64,000 bases of DNA from NCBI GenBank assembly GCA_963920525.1, contig OY986435.1, positions 225,463,293-225,527,292 on the forward strand, written 5' to 3'. How positions within the stretch are numbered: position 1 is the first letter of the stretch; every line of letters starts with the position of its first letter. The position numbers were made by a program, and so were the translations under genes. A model generated the notes under the pieces. It was not told the DNA's origin, ran no database searches, and saw nothing but the letters and a program-made list of their open reading frames with translations. Shown in pieces: positions 33,861 to 47,096 of the stretch. Source of the DNA: Dichetophora obliterata (lineage: Eukaryota; Arthropoda; Insecta; Diptera; Sciomyzidae).

Positions 33861-36239
33861 AAAATATTTTAAATTATACATACTCTTGTTGTAATAGACG
33901 CAAGTCAAAAAACAAGAGCAATTTAAAAAAAGTGTATGAAAAAAGTGTCGTTTTTCAGATTTCACTCAAGCAAATCACAAAACGAGGCGTAAAAAGCTTC
34001 GCTTCAATATGTCTTTTAAGAAAAATATATTTGCATGATTTGAGTTGTTAAAACTTTTAATCTAAACTTTCTAAAATTTGTTCCCTGTACTACAGAAGTT
34101 TTTTGAAAGAAGTTGTTATTGTATTTGTTAACAAAATAACTGAATTAATTGATGATTGACTAGGTACAAACCTATTCAATCGTGCACAGATTGCAACTAC
34201 TTTAACCAGTAATCTGTTGTTTAGTTGAGGATTGATTTGAGGAAGCACTTTAATTTAATCAGTAACTAAAACACTTAATTCCTTTATCTACAAAACAATA
34301 CTAAATTTATTGATCACAATTACAAAATATTTATACACAAAATTGGCTAACATTAACAATAAAATTACAACCAAACAAAACTGCACACAAGTTGCTCATA
34401 AGAACATTTTACAAAATAACAAAAAATGCTAAAGTGCTAAACTGCACATAAGAATAAGGTTCATGACCGTAGGGTGTTGACTTAAATTTGCCCTACTTTT
34501 GTTTTGTGTATATTTAAGCTGTTTTGATAATAGCGATAGCAGTAATGAATTATATGTTGTTGGCTAGAAATTATGCTTAGGTTGACAAATTTCGTTCTTA
34601 CGTGCAGTTTAAACAAAACAAAAATAATTTTGTTTATATTTATATGAAGATATGTTTGTTTGTATAAACAATAACCTTAAAAAAATTTTAATACAATTTT
34701 TTATTAGGTTGTTTTCACTTTAATCGAATATTTTTCGAGGTAATTTTGCTGAACTTTTTTCATTTTTGGCTTAAATTCCAAACCATTCAACGGATAAAAC
34801 TTAAAGCGTTCATTTGATAACGAATTTAGCTTCTTTTATTGATACATATCTTCGAATTAAGCTCTTTTTCAGTTTACCTCTTCTCCTGAAAGAGATATAA
34901 GATAATGTTTGTAATTACTTCAGCTACAAAGCTGCATAGATACACTTTACAAATTAGCGTTTTCTTCTAAATTTGCATTTTTAAGAAGATCATTTTAATG
35001 CATTTTTTACTGATCATAAAAAGACTCTAGCCACTAGGAAAAAATAACTATAGATCGTATATACGTTGACCGTTGTGTTAGAAAATACTGTGATCCAAAA
35101 ATCAGTTCCGTATATATTCGAGCAAAAAAATATACTCAGGCGTCACCCAGACTTTCTCCACAATGAAATAACATGACAAGAAAAATAAGAATTAAAAGCA
35201 TCTGTCAATCCTAAATGGCCTTTGGCCTTGAACTATATAAATAAAATTTTTTTATTATTATTTTTTTTTGTCCAACGAACATCACAACATATTATTGTTT
35301 GTGTGCATGTTTATTTGTGTTTTCAGTAGTCTGTCCCGTAAATACGTAAAACTATTCGTATACAAATTCTGTTCCGTGTTTATTGTCAGTTTATGCCTAG
35401 AAAAGTTAATCTTTTCAAATAAACCGATAATGTTAATGTTTTGTTTGGCATGAATAGACCAAAAATTATCATAGTCCTATTTTAATTTTTAGTTTTCAAA
35501 ATAAGCACTAAATATTTTCTTTATGCTAAGAAAAACAAATATTTGTTAAAAAGTCACTGACACTGCGTTAAATAAATTAATTAGCCCATTATAAGCTGGC
35601 ACGCGCTAAGCACTAGCTAAACATAATGTTTATTATTAACGTAAAAAATAATTGTTTTCGAAATACAAAAATTAAGCATTGCAAAAAATAATACCGCCTG
35701 TTGCCGCTCTTCTTAGCATTGCATTTAGGCTGATTACCATTCCTTACGTTAAATTATTAACTGAAACAGGCATGTAAACAAAAATATTGGCATCAAAATG
35801 CTATTAATTTTTATATTTTTAAAAACGAAAAATCAAAAACAACAATAATAATAACACAACACAACAGCAACAACGACAGCAGCAGCAACAATAAATATTG
35901 ATTTCCAACACATGTTACAACTGAATGTTGATTCGCACTCGTGTCTTTAATTATATGTGTATCCTTAACATATTTTTCTTAAAATCAACAAACTATCGAG
36001 CAATTATTCGATTTTATAGCATTTTAAGTTTGCTATAATACACTTTAAAAATATCATTGTAGCTCAATATATGAAACGATCTCATCACTTCGTAGCTGAT
36101 TACAGCGCAGATCGTCTCACTTCGTGTTCTATATGAAAAATAGTTATTATTGTCTTTTTTTAAAATAGGAAATAAAAAGAATGGAGGGGGGTAAAAGCTC
36201 AAAAAACAACAAACATTTGCAAAAGTCAAAAATGCTAAC
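33861..36239. other. long non-coding stretch
   Basis: AT-rich, with a CAA/CAG-rich low-complexity tract at 35828-35895. No bounded transposon and no ORF with motifs. Confidence 0.4.
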
Positions 36240-36560
36240 ATTAAGAGAGCCTAACGAGTTGTCGTAACACCATTGCTCATTGCGTTCGATTGATAGCACT
36301 ACGTCTCCCCACATTTCGACACCAACAACAATGCCAACACCTCACCACCCACCCACCTACACACCCATAGCCATTACTAATTAGCAGCGAAATATATGAA
36401 AAGTGAATAATACTGAAAAGAAGAGTCGAGAGAGAGAGAGGAAGAGAAAATTTAAAATAGAAAAGAAAAAAGCACTAAATACACATTAGTTTATACCGTA
36501 AAGGACTACACAATATAAAAAACATCCAGCCAGAATGATCAAGGGCTTAAATTTAAAAGT
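36240..36560 (+). other. possible untranslated exon or short first coding exon
   Basis: This segment has more balanced base composition than its surroundings: C-rich (ACCACCCACCCACCTACACA near 36345), then GA-rich (36427-36448), and ends CCAGCCAGA-ATG-ATCAAGGGCTTAAATTT-AAAGTG followed by GTAACG, a fair splice donor at about 36562. The start codon at 36535 would give MIKGLNLKV before the donor. It resembles a fly 5' leader exon, but nothing here proves transcription. Confidence 0.22.
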
Positions 36561-36562
36561 GG

Positions 36563-38167
36563 TAACGTTATAAGAAATTACATTTGTATCATCTTAAAAA
36601 TGCCCAATAAAATAGAATCAAATCAATAAGACTTCTTTCTTTTTGTATAGTATTCATACAAAAGGCAATTAAAAAATTTAAAAAATATTAAAATTTTGTG
36701 TACTTTTTACTAGGAAACAACATAATTTTAAGAAGAAATCTCCTTGTTTTCACAGGAAAGCTTATTAATTTCAAAAGTTTTCTTATTGTTTTTAATACTT
36801 TTCCGATTAACTTGAAAAGTATTCTTGGGGCTTTTATTAACAGATTTTAGAAATTTTAGAAGTTTTCATACTGTTTTTAATAAGAAATTTTACTATTTAT
36901 AAAGTTTTTTTTAGCAAGTTTAAGTTATAAAAGTAATAAGAAAATTTGTTAATTTAAAAATTATCTTCTTGTACTTATTAAGTTATTTTTTTTTAAAATT
37001 TGCTTGTAAAATAAAATTGGGATTTAGGATTTTATTATAACAAAATTTTAAAATTTGCTACATTTTAATACATAATTTTCTATAAACATTAAAAATTAAA
37101 TTATAAATTCAAAGTTGTTACATAAATAACTTGCCATTAGCAATATTTATATAATTTGGTCAAAGATTGAAAGACTTTTCTCTTTTTTTGATGAAAAGAA
37201 CATTGTTCCAAAAATGTTGAAACGAACATTATGAAGTACTGAATTTTTTAAAATAAGAATAATTTTATAATTATACTAGCAGGCCGCAGTTGTCCGCATT
37301 AAAAGTTCGAATTGAAAATACCCTGTAACAAAACAAAAAGCTGATGAGCAAGGCAAAATGTGAGATGCACACAAAGGCAGAGCGGTACAAAAGAAAAAAA
37401 AGACAATTTTTTATTTCTTTGATATGTATTGTCTTAACCCAATAAGGACGATGATGCCATATTGCATCACTAAGTCGGATGATGCCAAACAAACCGTATC
37501 ACATAAAAATTTGTCAAAATCAAAATTATGTAAAAATTAGCACATGTGTGAAAAAATTGTAACGTCTTTAAGGCGTTAAGGAAACGTATATGCAAACGAA
37601 AACACACAAACACGCGTCAGTTAAAGTAGCCCTTGGACGTGTTTTTTGTACCTCGTACTTTTATGCTCTGTCTACGGTCGCATTACGTACATCACAGGCT
37701 TGCATAATTTTTGAATACGACAGTCACTGGTAGGAGCGCTCACAGTCTCAACAATAACAAATGCTATAAGTACGATTTGTTAAATGTACGCTTAAGCTGT
37801 GAATAGCCTTGATGTATTCGAAAATTTTGCGTATTTTATTTGAGTGTCGTAATTTGGTGTTTTATTACAATTGAGTATTTAGATAAGGGCACTTCTGCTT
37901 AAACTACATTCTGAGATATTCGCATTTTAAGTTTATGTTAAGTTTAAGTTATGTTGTAAACAATTAAAGGTTTTAATACTTATTATAACTGATATATTGC
38001 CATTCCAATTTTTATAAAAAAAAATATCTGTTTTTCATATTCATATTCATATTCATATGCAAATCTGCAAAAAAAGTGAATGTGAGATATGCCCTTCTTG
38101 CATAAAACAAAGAAATTAAAGAAAAATCTCTCGTTTTTATTTCACAAAAAGATGTTTTATTTAAATA
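36563..38167. other. non-coding stretch
   Basis: AT-rich. A CTAGC-type repeat start (ATACTAGCAGGCCGCAGTTG) is seen at 37274 and an ATTCAT hexamer run at 38036-38056. Nothing else recognised. Confidence 0.4.
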
Positions 38168-38635
38168 ACTAGCTGATATACCCGGTTTTACTCGGGGGAA
38201 AAACGTAAAATTTTGGTGTTTAGGTTTTATTCGTTCAGAAGATAACGTTTAGCCAGAAAAAATAAGCTTTTGACGTAAAGCGTATGGAAATATGCAAAAT
38301 GGTTTTTTGTTATTTTAAAGAAACGGCGTTATTAGAAAAAGACATTGTACTAAAAATTTGTGCAATCTTGAAGATATGTGAGTTTTTTTGGTGTCAAAAT
38401 TACAGAATTTTTTTAAAATTAATTAAACGTAGTTTTCGCTAAAAAAAGTATGCTAGTTGTTTGATTTCCCTTACTTGTAAAAGGCTGGAAGAGGCGTGGT
38501 TAAAACTAATTATGCCAAAGCATAATCTAAGATTCAAGTAAAATGTGAGCCAAATTTAAGTTAAATCCGTCCAGCCGTTAAGATTTGTATTCTGATCAAA
38601 CAAACAGAAAATGATTTTTATTAATGTAGATGATT
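38168..38635 (+). repeat. dispersed dipteran repeat (CTAGCTG...GTAGAT)
   Basis: It starts ACTAGCTGATATACCCGGTT and ends with AAATCCGTCCAGCCGTTAAG followed by TTTATTAATGTAGAT. Same start and end grammar as the copies near 14.2, 45.2 and 49.1 kb. Confidence 0.5.
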
Positions 38636-38987
38636 AACTTTCATACAATTTTTTTTCCGTGAATATTTCCAATATTTTAAAAGCTATTTTGCTATTTGGG
38701 GCAAAGAAAAATCCAATTAATATGAAATTATTTAAAACGGTTTAGCCGATCTATATTTGTTATATGTTATATGTAAATGGTATAACTAACCCGACCTTAT
38801 TTCATTAATTTAGATTAATGTGATAAAATTAATACAAAATATTTATTAGGTAATAGTTTATTAAGAACAAAAATTAAGCATTTCAATAGCGTATCAGCAA
38901 GACATTTACTTTATTGAAGCTTTTTTTTTTTGCTGCATGAAGTGCACTCGGGTTGATTGTCTTTAGTTAAGCACCTTACTTTTATTA

Positions 38988-41900
38988 ATATATATTAGAG
39001 CACCCACAAGATATATGGAAAATGCCTTTTTCTGATTTTCTTCGCTCCCCGTCCACTTTCCGTTAGATTGAGGCTAAAAAATAAGATTTGCAAAAAAAAC
39101 TAGACTTCGGTAGTGGAAAAAACCCAGGCCCCCGGAGCTTTTATACCCAAAAACGGTCAAAAAATGGTGCATGGCTTAACTACTCTATAACTCGTTAAAT
39201 AACAGTTTTACGCTACTACATTACGTAAACATTTTTATGCACAAGAAAACGACAAATATTTTTTTTCATAAGCAATGTTGACCTTAGAATGACCTTTCAT
39301 GGTGTTTTAAGGTGCCAAAGTCACAATTTAGAGGTTACTTTTTTTTTGAACGCCCCTCGTAAATTTTTGGACCGAGATATTTCTGGACAATAAACACCAC
39401 GTTATGGAGAATTAAATGAAGTTTCTTCCAAAGCTAACCATTTTTGAAAATATTGATTTTTAAAGTCGTGAGAGTGTTTTAAGTTTTTTCAAATCTGACT
39501 TTCTTCACTCTAAGCACATTTTCAGTTATTGAAGCAATATTATAATATTTTCAGATGGATGAATTAAATTTGCTAATGTACTGCTAGGGCTTAATGAACC
39601 TGCTACTGGACACTATATTGCTAGTCTATGAAAACACATAACTCTGAAAAAAAATTATGAAAGAAAGAAACATCATGTTATAGTGTTGTAAGTAATTTAA
39701 TATAACGTAATTTTTTCAAGTTTTGAATTTTATGGGCGTAAGATTATTTGAAATATTTAATCAATTTTGAATGGCAGATCCTTGCAATGTTGCTCCATTG
39801 TATGCAGGATAAACTGTTTTTGCTCTTCCTGATGCGTTAATACAGCATTAAATCGAGTTATAAGCGCAATTCCTCGTTCCGCAATATCATTTACCACTAA
39901 TAAGTTTTTAACAATTGCTTTAGAAGTTACGTAGCTTGCATTGTCCTCCCAAATGGTAGGATCTGTTATCAAAAAATTTTTAGTTCCAATTGTAATTTGT
40001 TCATTTAAAATAGTATTGAAAAAGTAGTAGGTATTGTAAGTAACAAAGTCGCATAATTCGACAGACATGACGTCCTCAATAGGCCACTGAGCTCTGTTTG
40101 GTCTATCAGGATGACCTTCTTTGTTTAAATTATATACCATTCTCCGTTTCATTTCGATATCAACTTCATCATCGAAGAAAGCTAATGCTATGTTGGCTTC
40201 ATTCAAGTACCATAGATGTTTACGTAGCTTCCTTTGCACTGCTTCTGCTATATCTTTATCAATTTTTTTAAAACTCTCTAGTTCTTTATAAAGATTTAAA
40301 TCATTAGATGGTGCTTTTAGTGCCACTTGACATAAAAACCAATTCTTTAAATATATTCGAACCACAAATATACTGAATCTCCGAATATTGTTCAAAAGTA
40401 GAGCTGAAATTTAAATTTTTAGTAGAAAGTGAAGAAAACTAAATTATAAACAAATCTTGCTAATCTGTGTCGATAGATAATAACAACTTAAGTCTGTTTT
40501 CTCGTTTCAAAATTTTTAATCGCCATATAAGTTCTGAGCAAGCTTCTTCGGTTTATGTGTCATAACTTTGGCTAGAATCACACTCTCTCTCTTGATTTCG
40601 TGTGAAGATGTAGATATACTCATAGAACACAGCTACATCAATATCTCACTTCTATCTTAAGTCGACTTAAGCGATTATTGCTAATGCCACAGAAATATAC
40701 TTACTTGAAACAGTGAATTGTTTTCTAAAAAGAAATATTTTTAAGGAGTAAATAATTTTTGCCATCCATCTAGCGTGACTGATAGCACCAGGCTGAGATA
40801 TTTTATAATTTGGTATTTCTGCTCCAAGGAATAGTAAAGTTAATTTCAACATTTCTATGTAATCATGTCGAGTACTATCAACTTTATTCTGAATTTGGTT
40901 ATTAATAAAGAAAATTAAATCGTTCCGAATGTCATCAGGAATATGTTTAGCGACATCTGGATCTGAAGTACTAGGCTCGAAATTCTCATGCTTTAGTGTT
41001 GCCCATGACTTACTTTTCGAATAAAATCATTTTTGGACCTGATGTTGTCGGCTCAACAGCTACTTTGAATGCTGCTCCAGCCAGCAATTCCATGATATGA
41101 TGTCTGCAAGCAAAGTGTAACAGGCGCCGGTTAAGTTTTTGTTCTAGAATAGCGCAAGCTCCAATAGAAGTACTGGTATTGCTGGCTGTGGTATCAAAGC
41201 ACATTGCCATAACATTTTTTTCCACACTCCAATCCATTAACGCTGAATGAACTGCAGCACCTTCGATCGCGCCTGTTTGTTTTAGGACTTTTGGAATTCC
41301 TAGAACTTTCGAAATGCCAGACGAAGACAAAATAATCGCCAATCTGTTGCATGTTAAAGCATGAAGTCCTGTGCAATCTTCTAATATTTTACCGTCCCAA
41401 TGCTCGGTGAATATGGCGTTTGCAGGAAACTGATCCTTTATGTCTTTGAAAATGATTTCTCTGTACTTACGGCGTTGTAATCTGATGTGCTCTGGAGAAA
41501 TATTTAAAGACATAACATTGTGTCCTAAATTGTGTGCCGTTTGACCAATAATCATGGATGCTCCAACGTTGCTTAATTGGAATCTATCCAAAGCTTGTGT
41601 CAAGCCGGCATCAATAACCTTTTGAACAGGTTCTTCAATGTTTCTTTTCAACATTTTTTTTGGGGGCACATACGCAGATTCACCTGACTCAGAATTTGTA
41701 TCACTTTCGCTGTGTTCGCTTTCTGCTTCGGAATAAACGTCAGTGCCTGCATGATAATCTTGGGGTAGATTCACAGCGTTTAGGGATAACCTTGTACGCA
41801 TTGTCGCCATTGATTCACAATGTTCACTCAAAAAATCTATTGCTTGCTGTTTGTTTCCTTTCTTTAACATTTCGATAGCATCCACATGTGATATATCAAA

Positions 41901-43407
41901 AAGTACATTCAATGCATCAAGAAATGCTTTTGCGCGAAATGAATTTTTTTCTTTCGAATTTTGTTATACTCTGTAAAATTTCGTGAAATCATTTTTTCAA
42001 TACCGTCAATTCTTTTTGTTGGTATTTCGAAGGTCGTATAGATATCTAATAATTCGTTTGCAACAATATAAACACTTTTTTTAACACTTTTATTATTATC
42101 TTGCACTATATATAGTATTCTAGCAAAAACGTTTCTTCTGCATGGAAGCATCTGTTGGTTAAAACAATTCTTTTTTCTGCCTGCAACAAGGTAAGTTACA
42201 TGACCATTGGAAATTATACAATAAGAAATGATATCTTAATACTTACCAATCAAGTACGCAGTTTTGGTTGCACTCTTATGTTCCATGATTATTTTTTTTT
42301 TCACAAGAAATCACTTTTAAACAAATTTTAATACCTTTTTATCACGATAACGCCGTAATTTTCTATATTTTAAAATAGATCGCTGTTGATTTTTTTTTCA
42401 ATGTTATGTGTTTTCATAGACTAGTGTTGAATGCACACGAATTCTGGTCACTGTACTATTTGAATTGAGCGTTGTGAAATTCGTATGCAAAGCAAAAGCT
42501 ACATTATCTGTATCTCAACTGAAGAAGAGTAAGTGAGACAGTTAATATCTGCAAGTCTACATTGCATGGAGGTATAACTATTGTTTTCGTTTTGTACTTA
42601 TACACACGCTTCTTTAGTTTTATCGTTTATCTTTTAACTTACTTCTTGTTTAGCTTCGACAGTGTAAAGATCGGCAAGTTGCGAAGATAAATATATTTGA
42701 CTGAAAATAAAACTGAACTTTGGTTGTCAAATATAAAACTTAAATAGATATTGTTTTATTTAATACATAGCATAATCTAACAACTAGCAATATAGTGTCC
42801 AGTAGCAGGTTCATTAAACCCTAGCAGTACATTAGCAAATTTAATTCATCCATCTGAAAATATTATAATATTGCTTCAATAACTGAAAATGTGCTTAGAG
42901 TGAAGAAAGTCAGATTTGAAAAAACTTAAAACACTCTCACGACTTTAAAAATCATTATTTTCAAAAATGGTTAGCTTTGGAAGAAACTACATTTAATTCT
43001 CAATAACGTGGTGTTTATTGTCCAGAAATATCTCGGTCCAAAAATTTACGAGTGGCGTTCAAAAAAAAAGTAACCTCTAAATTGTGACTTTGGCACCTTA
43101 AAACACCATGAAAGGTCATTCTAAGGTCAACATTGCTTATGAAAAAAATATTTGTCGTTTTCTTGTGCATAAAAATGTTTACGTAATGTAGTAGCGTAAA
43201 ACTGTTATTTAACGAGTTATAGAGTAGTTAAGCCATGCACCATTTTTTGACCGTTTTTGGGTATAAAAGCTCCGGGGGCCTGGGTTTTTTCCACTACCGA
43301 AGTCTAGTTTTTTTTGCAAATCTTATTTTTTAGCCTCAATCTAACGGAAAGTGGACGGGGAGCGAAGAAAATCAGAAAAAAGCATATATGGGTGCTCTAA
43401 TATATAT
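38988..43407 (-). mobile_element. 4.4-kb hAT-like transposon with ~620-bp inverted repeats
   Basis: The element 38996-43399 begins TAGAGCACCCA and ends TGGGTGCTCTA. The inverted repeats extend about 620 bp on each side (to about 39625 and from about 42783) and are highly similar, which suggests a young element. ATATATAT lies on both sides (38988-38995, 43400-43407) as an 8-bp duplication; being a simple repeat it is weak evidence. The interior carries one spliced transposase-like gene on the minus strand. The end region contains CCCAGGCCCCCGGAGCTTTT, close to a phrase in the hAT at 32.6 kb. Confidence 0.82.
39757..42286 (-). pseudogene. three-exon hAT-like transposase gene with two frameshifts
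   Basis: Exon 1 is 42286-42247 (MEHKSATKTAYLI), intron 1 is 42246-42181 (GTAAGT...TTGTTGCAG), exon 2 is 42180-40705, intron 2 is 40704-40404 (GTAAGT...AAATTTCAG) and exon 3 is 40403-39757; the junction phases match. The product would be about 720 residues: an N-terminal basic region, an acidic Ser/Glu stretch (SEAESEHSESDTNSESGES), an RNase H-like core with Asp motifs HWDGKILED and MCFDTTASNTS, a CxxH-type box ACRHHIMELL, ARWMAKIIYSLKIFLFR, and a C-terminal NDIAERGIALI. One frameshift is in the T/A homopolymer at about 41944-41950, the other near 41010. I recognise the family as one widespread in insect and cnidarian genomes and place it near hAT by the CxxH box; the lineage is uncertain. Confidence 0.8.
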
Positions 43408-43544
43408 GCATATGACTAACACGATTTTTTGTGTCTAAGAAAAATATAGTACACTGCTGGCATTGTCATTTCACTGTTGTCCTTTAATTTTATAGCAAAT
43501 TCTATTAGGAAATTATTTGAGTACATTTCAACTTGAATGAATGT

Positions 43545-43620
43545 ACTTTCGGTAGCTAGTCGGCTCAACCATCAGTTTTAAAGCCATGAGGTAGTGGGAT
43601 CGATTCCCAAAAATGGGCGG
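43545..43620 (+). mobile_element. tRNA-like sequence, probable SINE head
   Basis: Box A TAGCTAGTCGG at 43553-43563 and box B GATCGATTCCC at 43598-43608 lie at tRNA-like spacing. A GGGA...TCCC T-arm stem forms around the second. Acceptor pairing is poor, so a SINE head is likelier than a working tRNA gene. The 3' end was not bounded. Confidence 0.5.
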
Positions 43621-44093
43621 AACAAATGATTTTTTTTAATTTTTGTTTTTATTTTTAATTCTTTTTTTATTTTAGGACAAAACCCAACAAAACCAACTTT
43701 ACCAATAATAATGAACAAAAAAAATCTCTTTCAGTTGCAAAAGTTACGGTTTTAAAATTAAAAATGAAGAAATTATTATTCGTTTAGAAGATTTGATTTA
43801 TTTATTTATTTATTTTATTTTATTTATATATATGTTTGAGATATATGCTAGTACAACAAGATAAATATCTTATGTTTAATGTACTAGCAACACAATAGTT
43901 AAATAGCACGTGTATATAGCAACTTATTATCTAAACATCAAACATTGTAAAGCATTTAAAAAAAATTAAATTATTATAAAAAAGAGAAAAATTAATAGTC
44001 ATGTATCCCGGGCACTTCACTAGAATAGAGAGGGGCAAGAAAAAAAAAATAAAGAAATAAAAAATAAAAGATAATCGTAAGAAAGTACGTTAT

Positions 44094-45046
44094 TTAAACT
44101 GCAAGATAATTAAAAAGTTTCTTTCTGAATTTTGATGCATTGCCGGTAATTTGTATATCTCTGGGAAGTGAGTTCCAAAGCCGAATTGCGTAGACAGAGA
44201 ATTGTCGTTCAGACGTTAGGCAAGTATGACGTATTGATATAAGATTATTGTTACGAACAGAACGCGAAAAACGTAACTTATGAAACAACTCTGGTGGTGA
44301 CTTAGTATTTATAATTTTATGTAACATCAGAATTGTTCTAAAATTTAAAAGTGAATCCAGAGGCATGTGAAAAATTTTACACGCATGTTGCGAAACGTGA
44401 TCCGTACGCCTAAGTCCAAAAATAAATCGAGCGATGTTATTATATACAACGTTTAGTTTAGCTTTAGTTACACTATCACAGTTTGCAAAACTTTCACAGC
44501 CATACAGTAGAGTTGGAATCAAGTAAGTTTTTGCTAACTGCATTCTCATATTAAGAGGCGTGAAGTATTGTACTATCCACAAACTACGAAGCATACCATA
44601 CACTTTGCCAATGGATTTATTTATATGACTATTCCACGTTAAACATCGGTTGAACGTAATCCCTAAGTTTTTGCCTGGTCGACAAATTGTATTTCTGTAC
44701 CGTTTATTTTAATGCTGGGGATAGAGCTTAAGTCAAATCGACTTTTATGAATGACAATGCTTTTTGACTTAGCTGGATTGAGGCAAAGCCCATTCTTCGA
44801 TGCCCAATTGTAAATATTCCTTAAGTCAACACAGAGCTTGTCAATGCACTCTTCGCAATCTGAGGGTTTAGAGTTTATATACAATTGAACGTCATCAGCG
44901 TACAAATGAATATTGGAGTATTGTGGAATTTTTACTATGTCGTTGATGTACATAGAAAACAATAAGAGTCCCAGTATTGAACCTTGAGGAACACCCCTAG
45001 ACATATAGATATATTCTGAAACTATCTCTTTTACGCAGACAGCTTG
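44094..45046 (-). pseudogene. LINE reverse transcriptase, C-terminal half
   Basis: From 45046 downward: MSRGVPQGSILGLLLFSMYI, the intact catalytic box HLYADDVQLY, and NGLCLNPAKSKSIVIHKS. After a break near 44660 the thumb and C-terminal region follows (44603-44094: LIPTLLYGCESFANCDSV, SERQFSVYAIRLWNSLP, SKFRKKLFNYLAV). The 5' continuation lies at 47412-49053 beyond the inserted element. The enzyme would copy LINE RNA onto nicked genomic DNA. Residues before QAVCVKEIV in the longest open frame come from the inserted element, not from the LINE. Confidence 0.87.
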
Positions 45047-45225
45047 CATGATACAAAGAACTACAGATAAAGTATTGCGCATGTCCGCCATCTTTGCTGT
45101 GACGTGCAAGGTGCTCCTTGGTTGAAACGTAGTCACAATTTATTCATAGGGTATAAAAATTTTAAAATGCCTCCAGTTTCTTATGAAAACTTGAATTACT
45201 GAAATGAAATAAATATTGTTATACT

Positions 45226-46678
45226 AGCTGAAACCCGGCGCGTTGCTGCCACTCTCCCTATTCAAACGCCCATAAAATGTTATCAGTTAAACAGCATGTC
45301 TAAATTGAGGTCAAATACTGAATTCTGAGACTGTGCGACCTATATCCACAAAGCTATTCGATATAACAAATTTGGGTAGTATAGGAAGTGCCACTCTCTC
45401 TTCATCACCGCTAATAGAATGTAATCAATTAAACTGGATGTCTACATGGAGGTCGAATACCGAATTCCAAAACTGTGCGACATATAACTCCAAAACTATT
45501 CGATAGCACAAATTTTGATTGTATGGGAGGTGCCACTCTCCTTTTCCCTACGCCCATAAAATTTTAGCAATGAAACTGCATGAGTACATTGAGGTCGAAT
45601 ACTGAATTTTGAGGCTGAGTTACCTATAACTCCAAATCTATTCGATAGCGCAAATTTGGGTTAAATTGGAGGTGTCACGCCCCCCGACAAACTCTAAAAA
45701 ATTTTATCAGTAAATCTGCAAGCGTAAATTTTGGTCGAATACTGAGTTCCGACGCTGTGCGACCTTGAACTACAAAGCTATTCGATATCACAAATTTTCG
45801 TTGTATGGGAGGTGCCACTCCCCCTTGATCAACGCTCATAAAATGTAATCAATGAAACTGCATGTGTACATTGAGGTCCAATACTGAATTCCAAAGCTGT
45901 GAGACCTATAACCCCAATGCTATTTGATATCTCTAATTTGGGTTAAATAGGAGGTTTCACGCCCCCTTGTCGTACGCCCATAAAATGTAATTAATGAAAC
46001 TGCATGTATAAATTGGGGCCGAATACTGAATTCTGACGCTGATATTCAATATCGCAAATTTACGTTAAATGGGAGGTGCCACGCCCCTCTTACCAATGAA
46101 CAAAGATTGAATCAATGAAACTGCATGTGTATATTGAGGTCGAATACTGAATTTCGGCGTTGTACGACTTATAACTCTAAAACTATTTGATAGCACAAAG
46201 TTGGGTTGTATGGGAAGTGCCACTCCCCTTTGCCCTACGACGACAAAATGTAAGTATTGAAAATGCATGTATAAATTTAGGTCGAATACCGAATTCTTAC
46301 GCTGTCAACCTATAACTTCAAAGCAATACGATAACTCAAATTTGGGTTGTAAGGGAGATGTCACGCCTCCCTGTCCAACGCCCATAAAATAAAACCATTG
46401 AAACTCTAACTAAAGTTAATTATAGTTATCATACGAACTTATTTACCAAATTTTAATTTCATACGACCAAAACCGTCTTAAATACAGCATTTTTATTGAT
46501 TTGTGGGCGACAAAAGGGGGTGTGGTACAAAACCTGCAAAGATACACACATGCAATTTCTTATGTGCACCCTCCACACAGACCCCAATCACCCCTGAAAA
46601 TTTCATTGAAATCGGGCAAGCCGTCTAGGAGGAGTATGCGAACAGGAAGTTTTGCCACTTAATTTTATATATATAGAT
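45226..46678. repeat. dispersed repeat with internal ~150-bp tandem units
   Basis: It starts ACTAGCTGAAACCCGGCGCG and ends TTTTATATATATAGAT. In between about eight diverged units carry GGTCGAATACTGAATTC, TATTCGATATCACAAATTT, TGTATGGGAGGTGCCAC and CAACGCCCATAAAATGTAAT. Short ORFs here (for example 46065-46268 minus) are unit translations. Confidence 0.65.
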
Positions 46679-47096
46679 ATCAAAACAGTGGGCGCAAAAG
46701 TGGGCGTGGTCAATTTTTCTTTCAGTAAACACTTAATTGGATTACTACGAACATTTGAAAAAAAAATTATCCAAATCGGTCCAGCCGTTTTCCGATTTTA
46801 GATAAATTGAAAAAAGTGGGCGCAAAAGTGGGCGTGGTCAATTTTTCTTTCCGACAAAACTTAAATTGGATTACTATGAACATTAAAAAAAATTATCCAA
46901 ATCGGTCCAGCTGTTTTCCGATTTTAGATAAATCAAAAAAAGTGGGCGCAAAGTGGGCGTGGTCAATTTTTCTTTCCGTAAAAACCTAAGTTGGACTATT
47001 ACGAACATTTAAAAAAAAAAATTATCCAAATCGGTTCAGCCGTTCTCAGCTGATGCAATTACCAACGAACGACATTTGATTTTTATTTATATAGAT
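46679..47096 (+). repeat. three ~128-bp tandem units ending in TATATAGAT
   Basis: Units begin near 46690, 46817 and 46942 with GTGGGCGCAAAAGTGGGCGT, each followed by AAATCGGTCCAGCCGTTTTC or a close variant. The last runs into TTTATTTATATAGAT. Confidence 0.75.

Noticed and set aside
33683..34051. 122-codon + ORF crossing the right end of a hAT element
   Set aside because: It spans the element junction and the SINE, so it cannot predate the insertion and has no motif.
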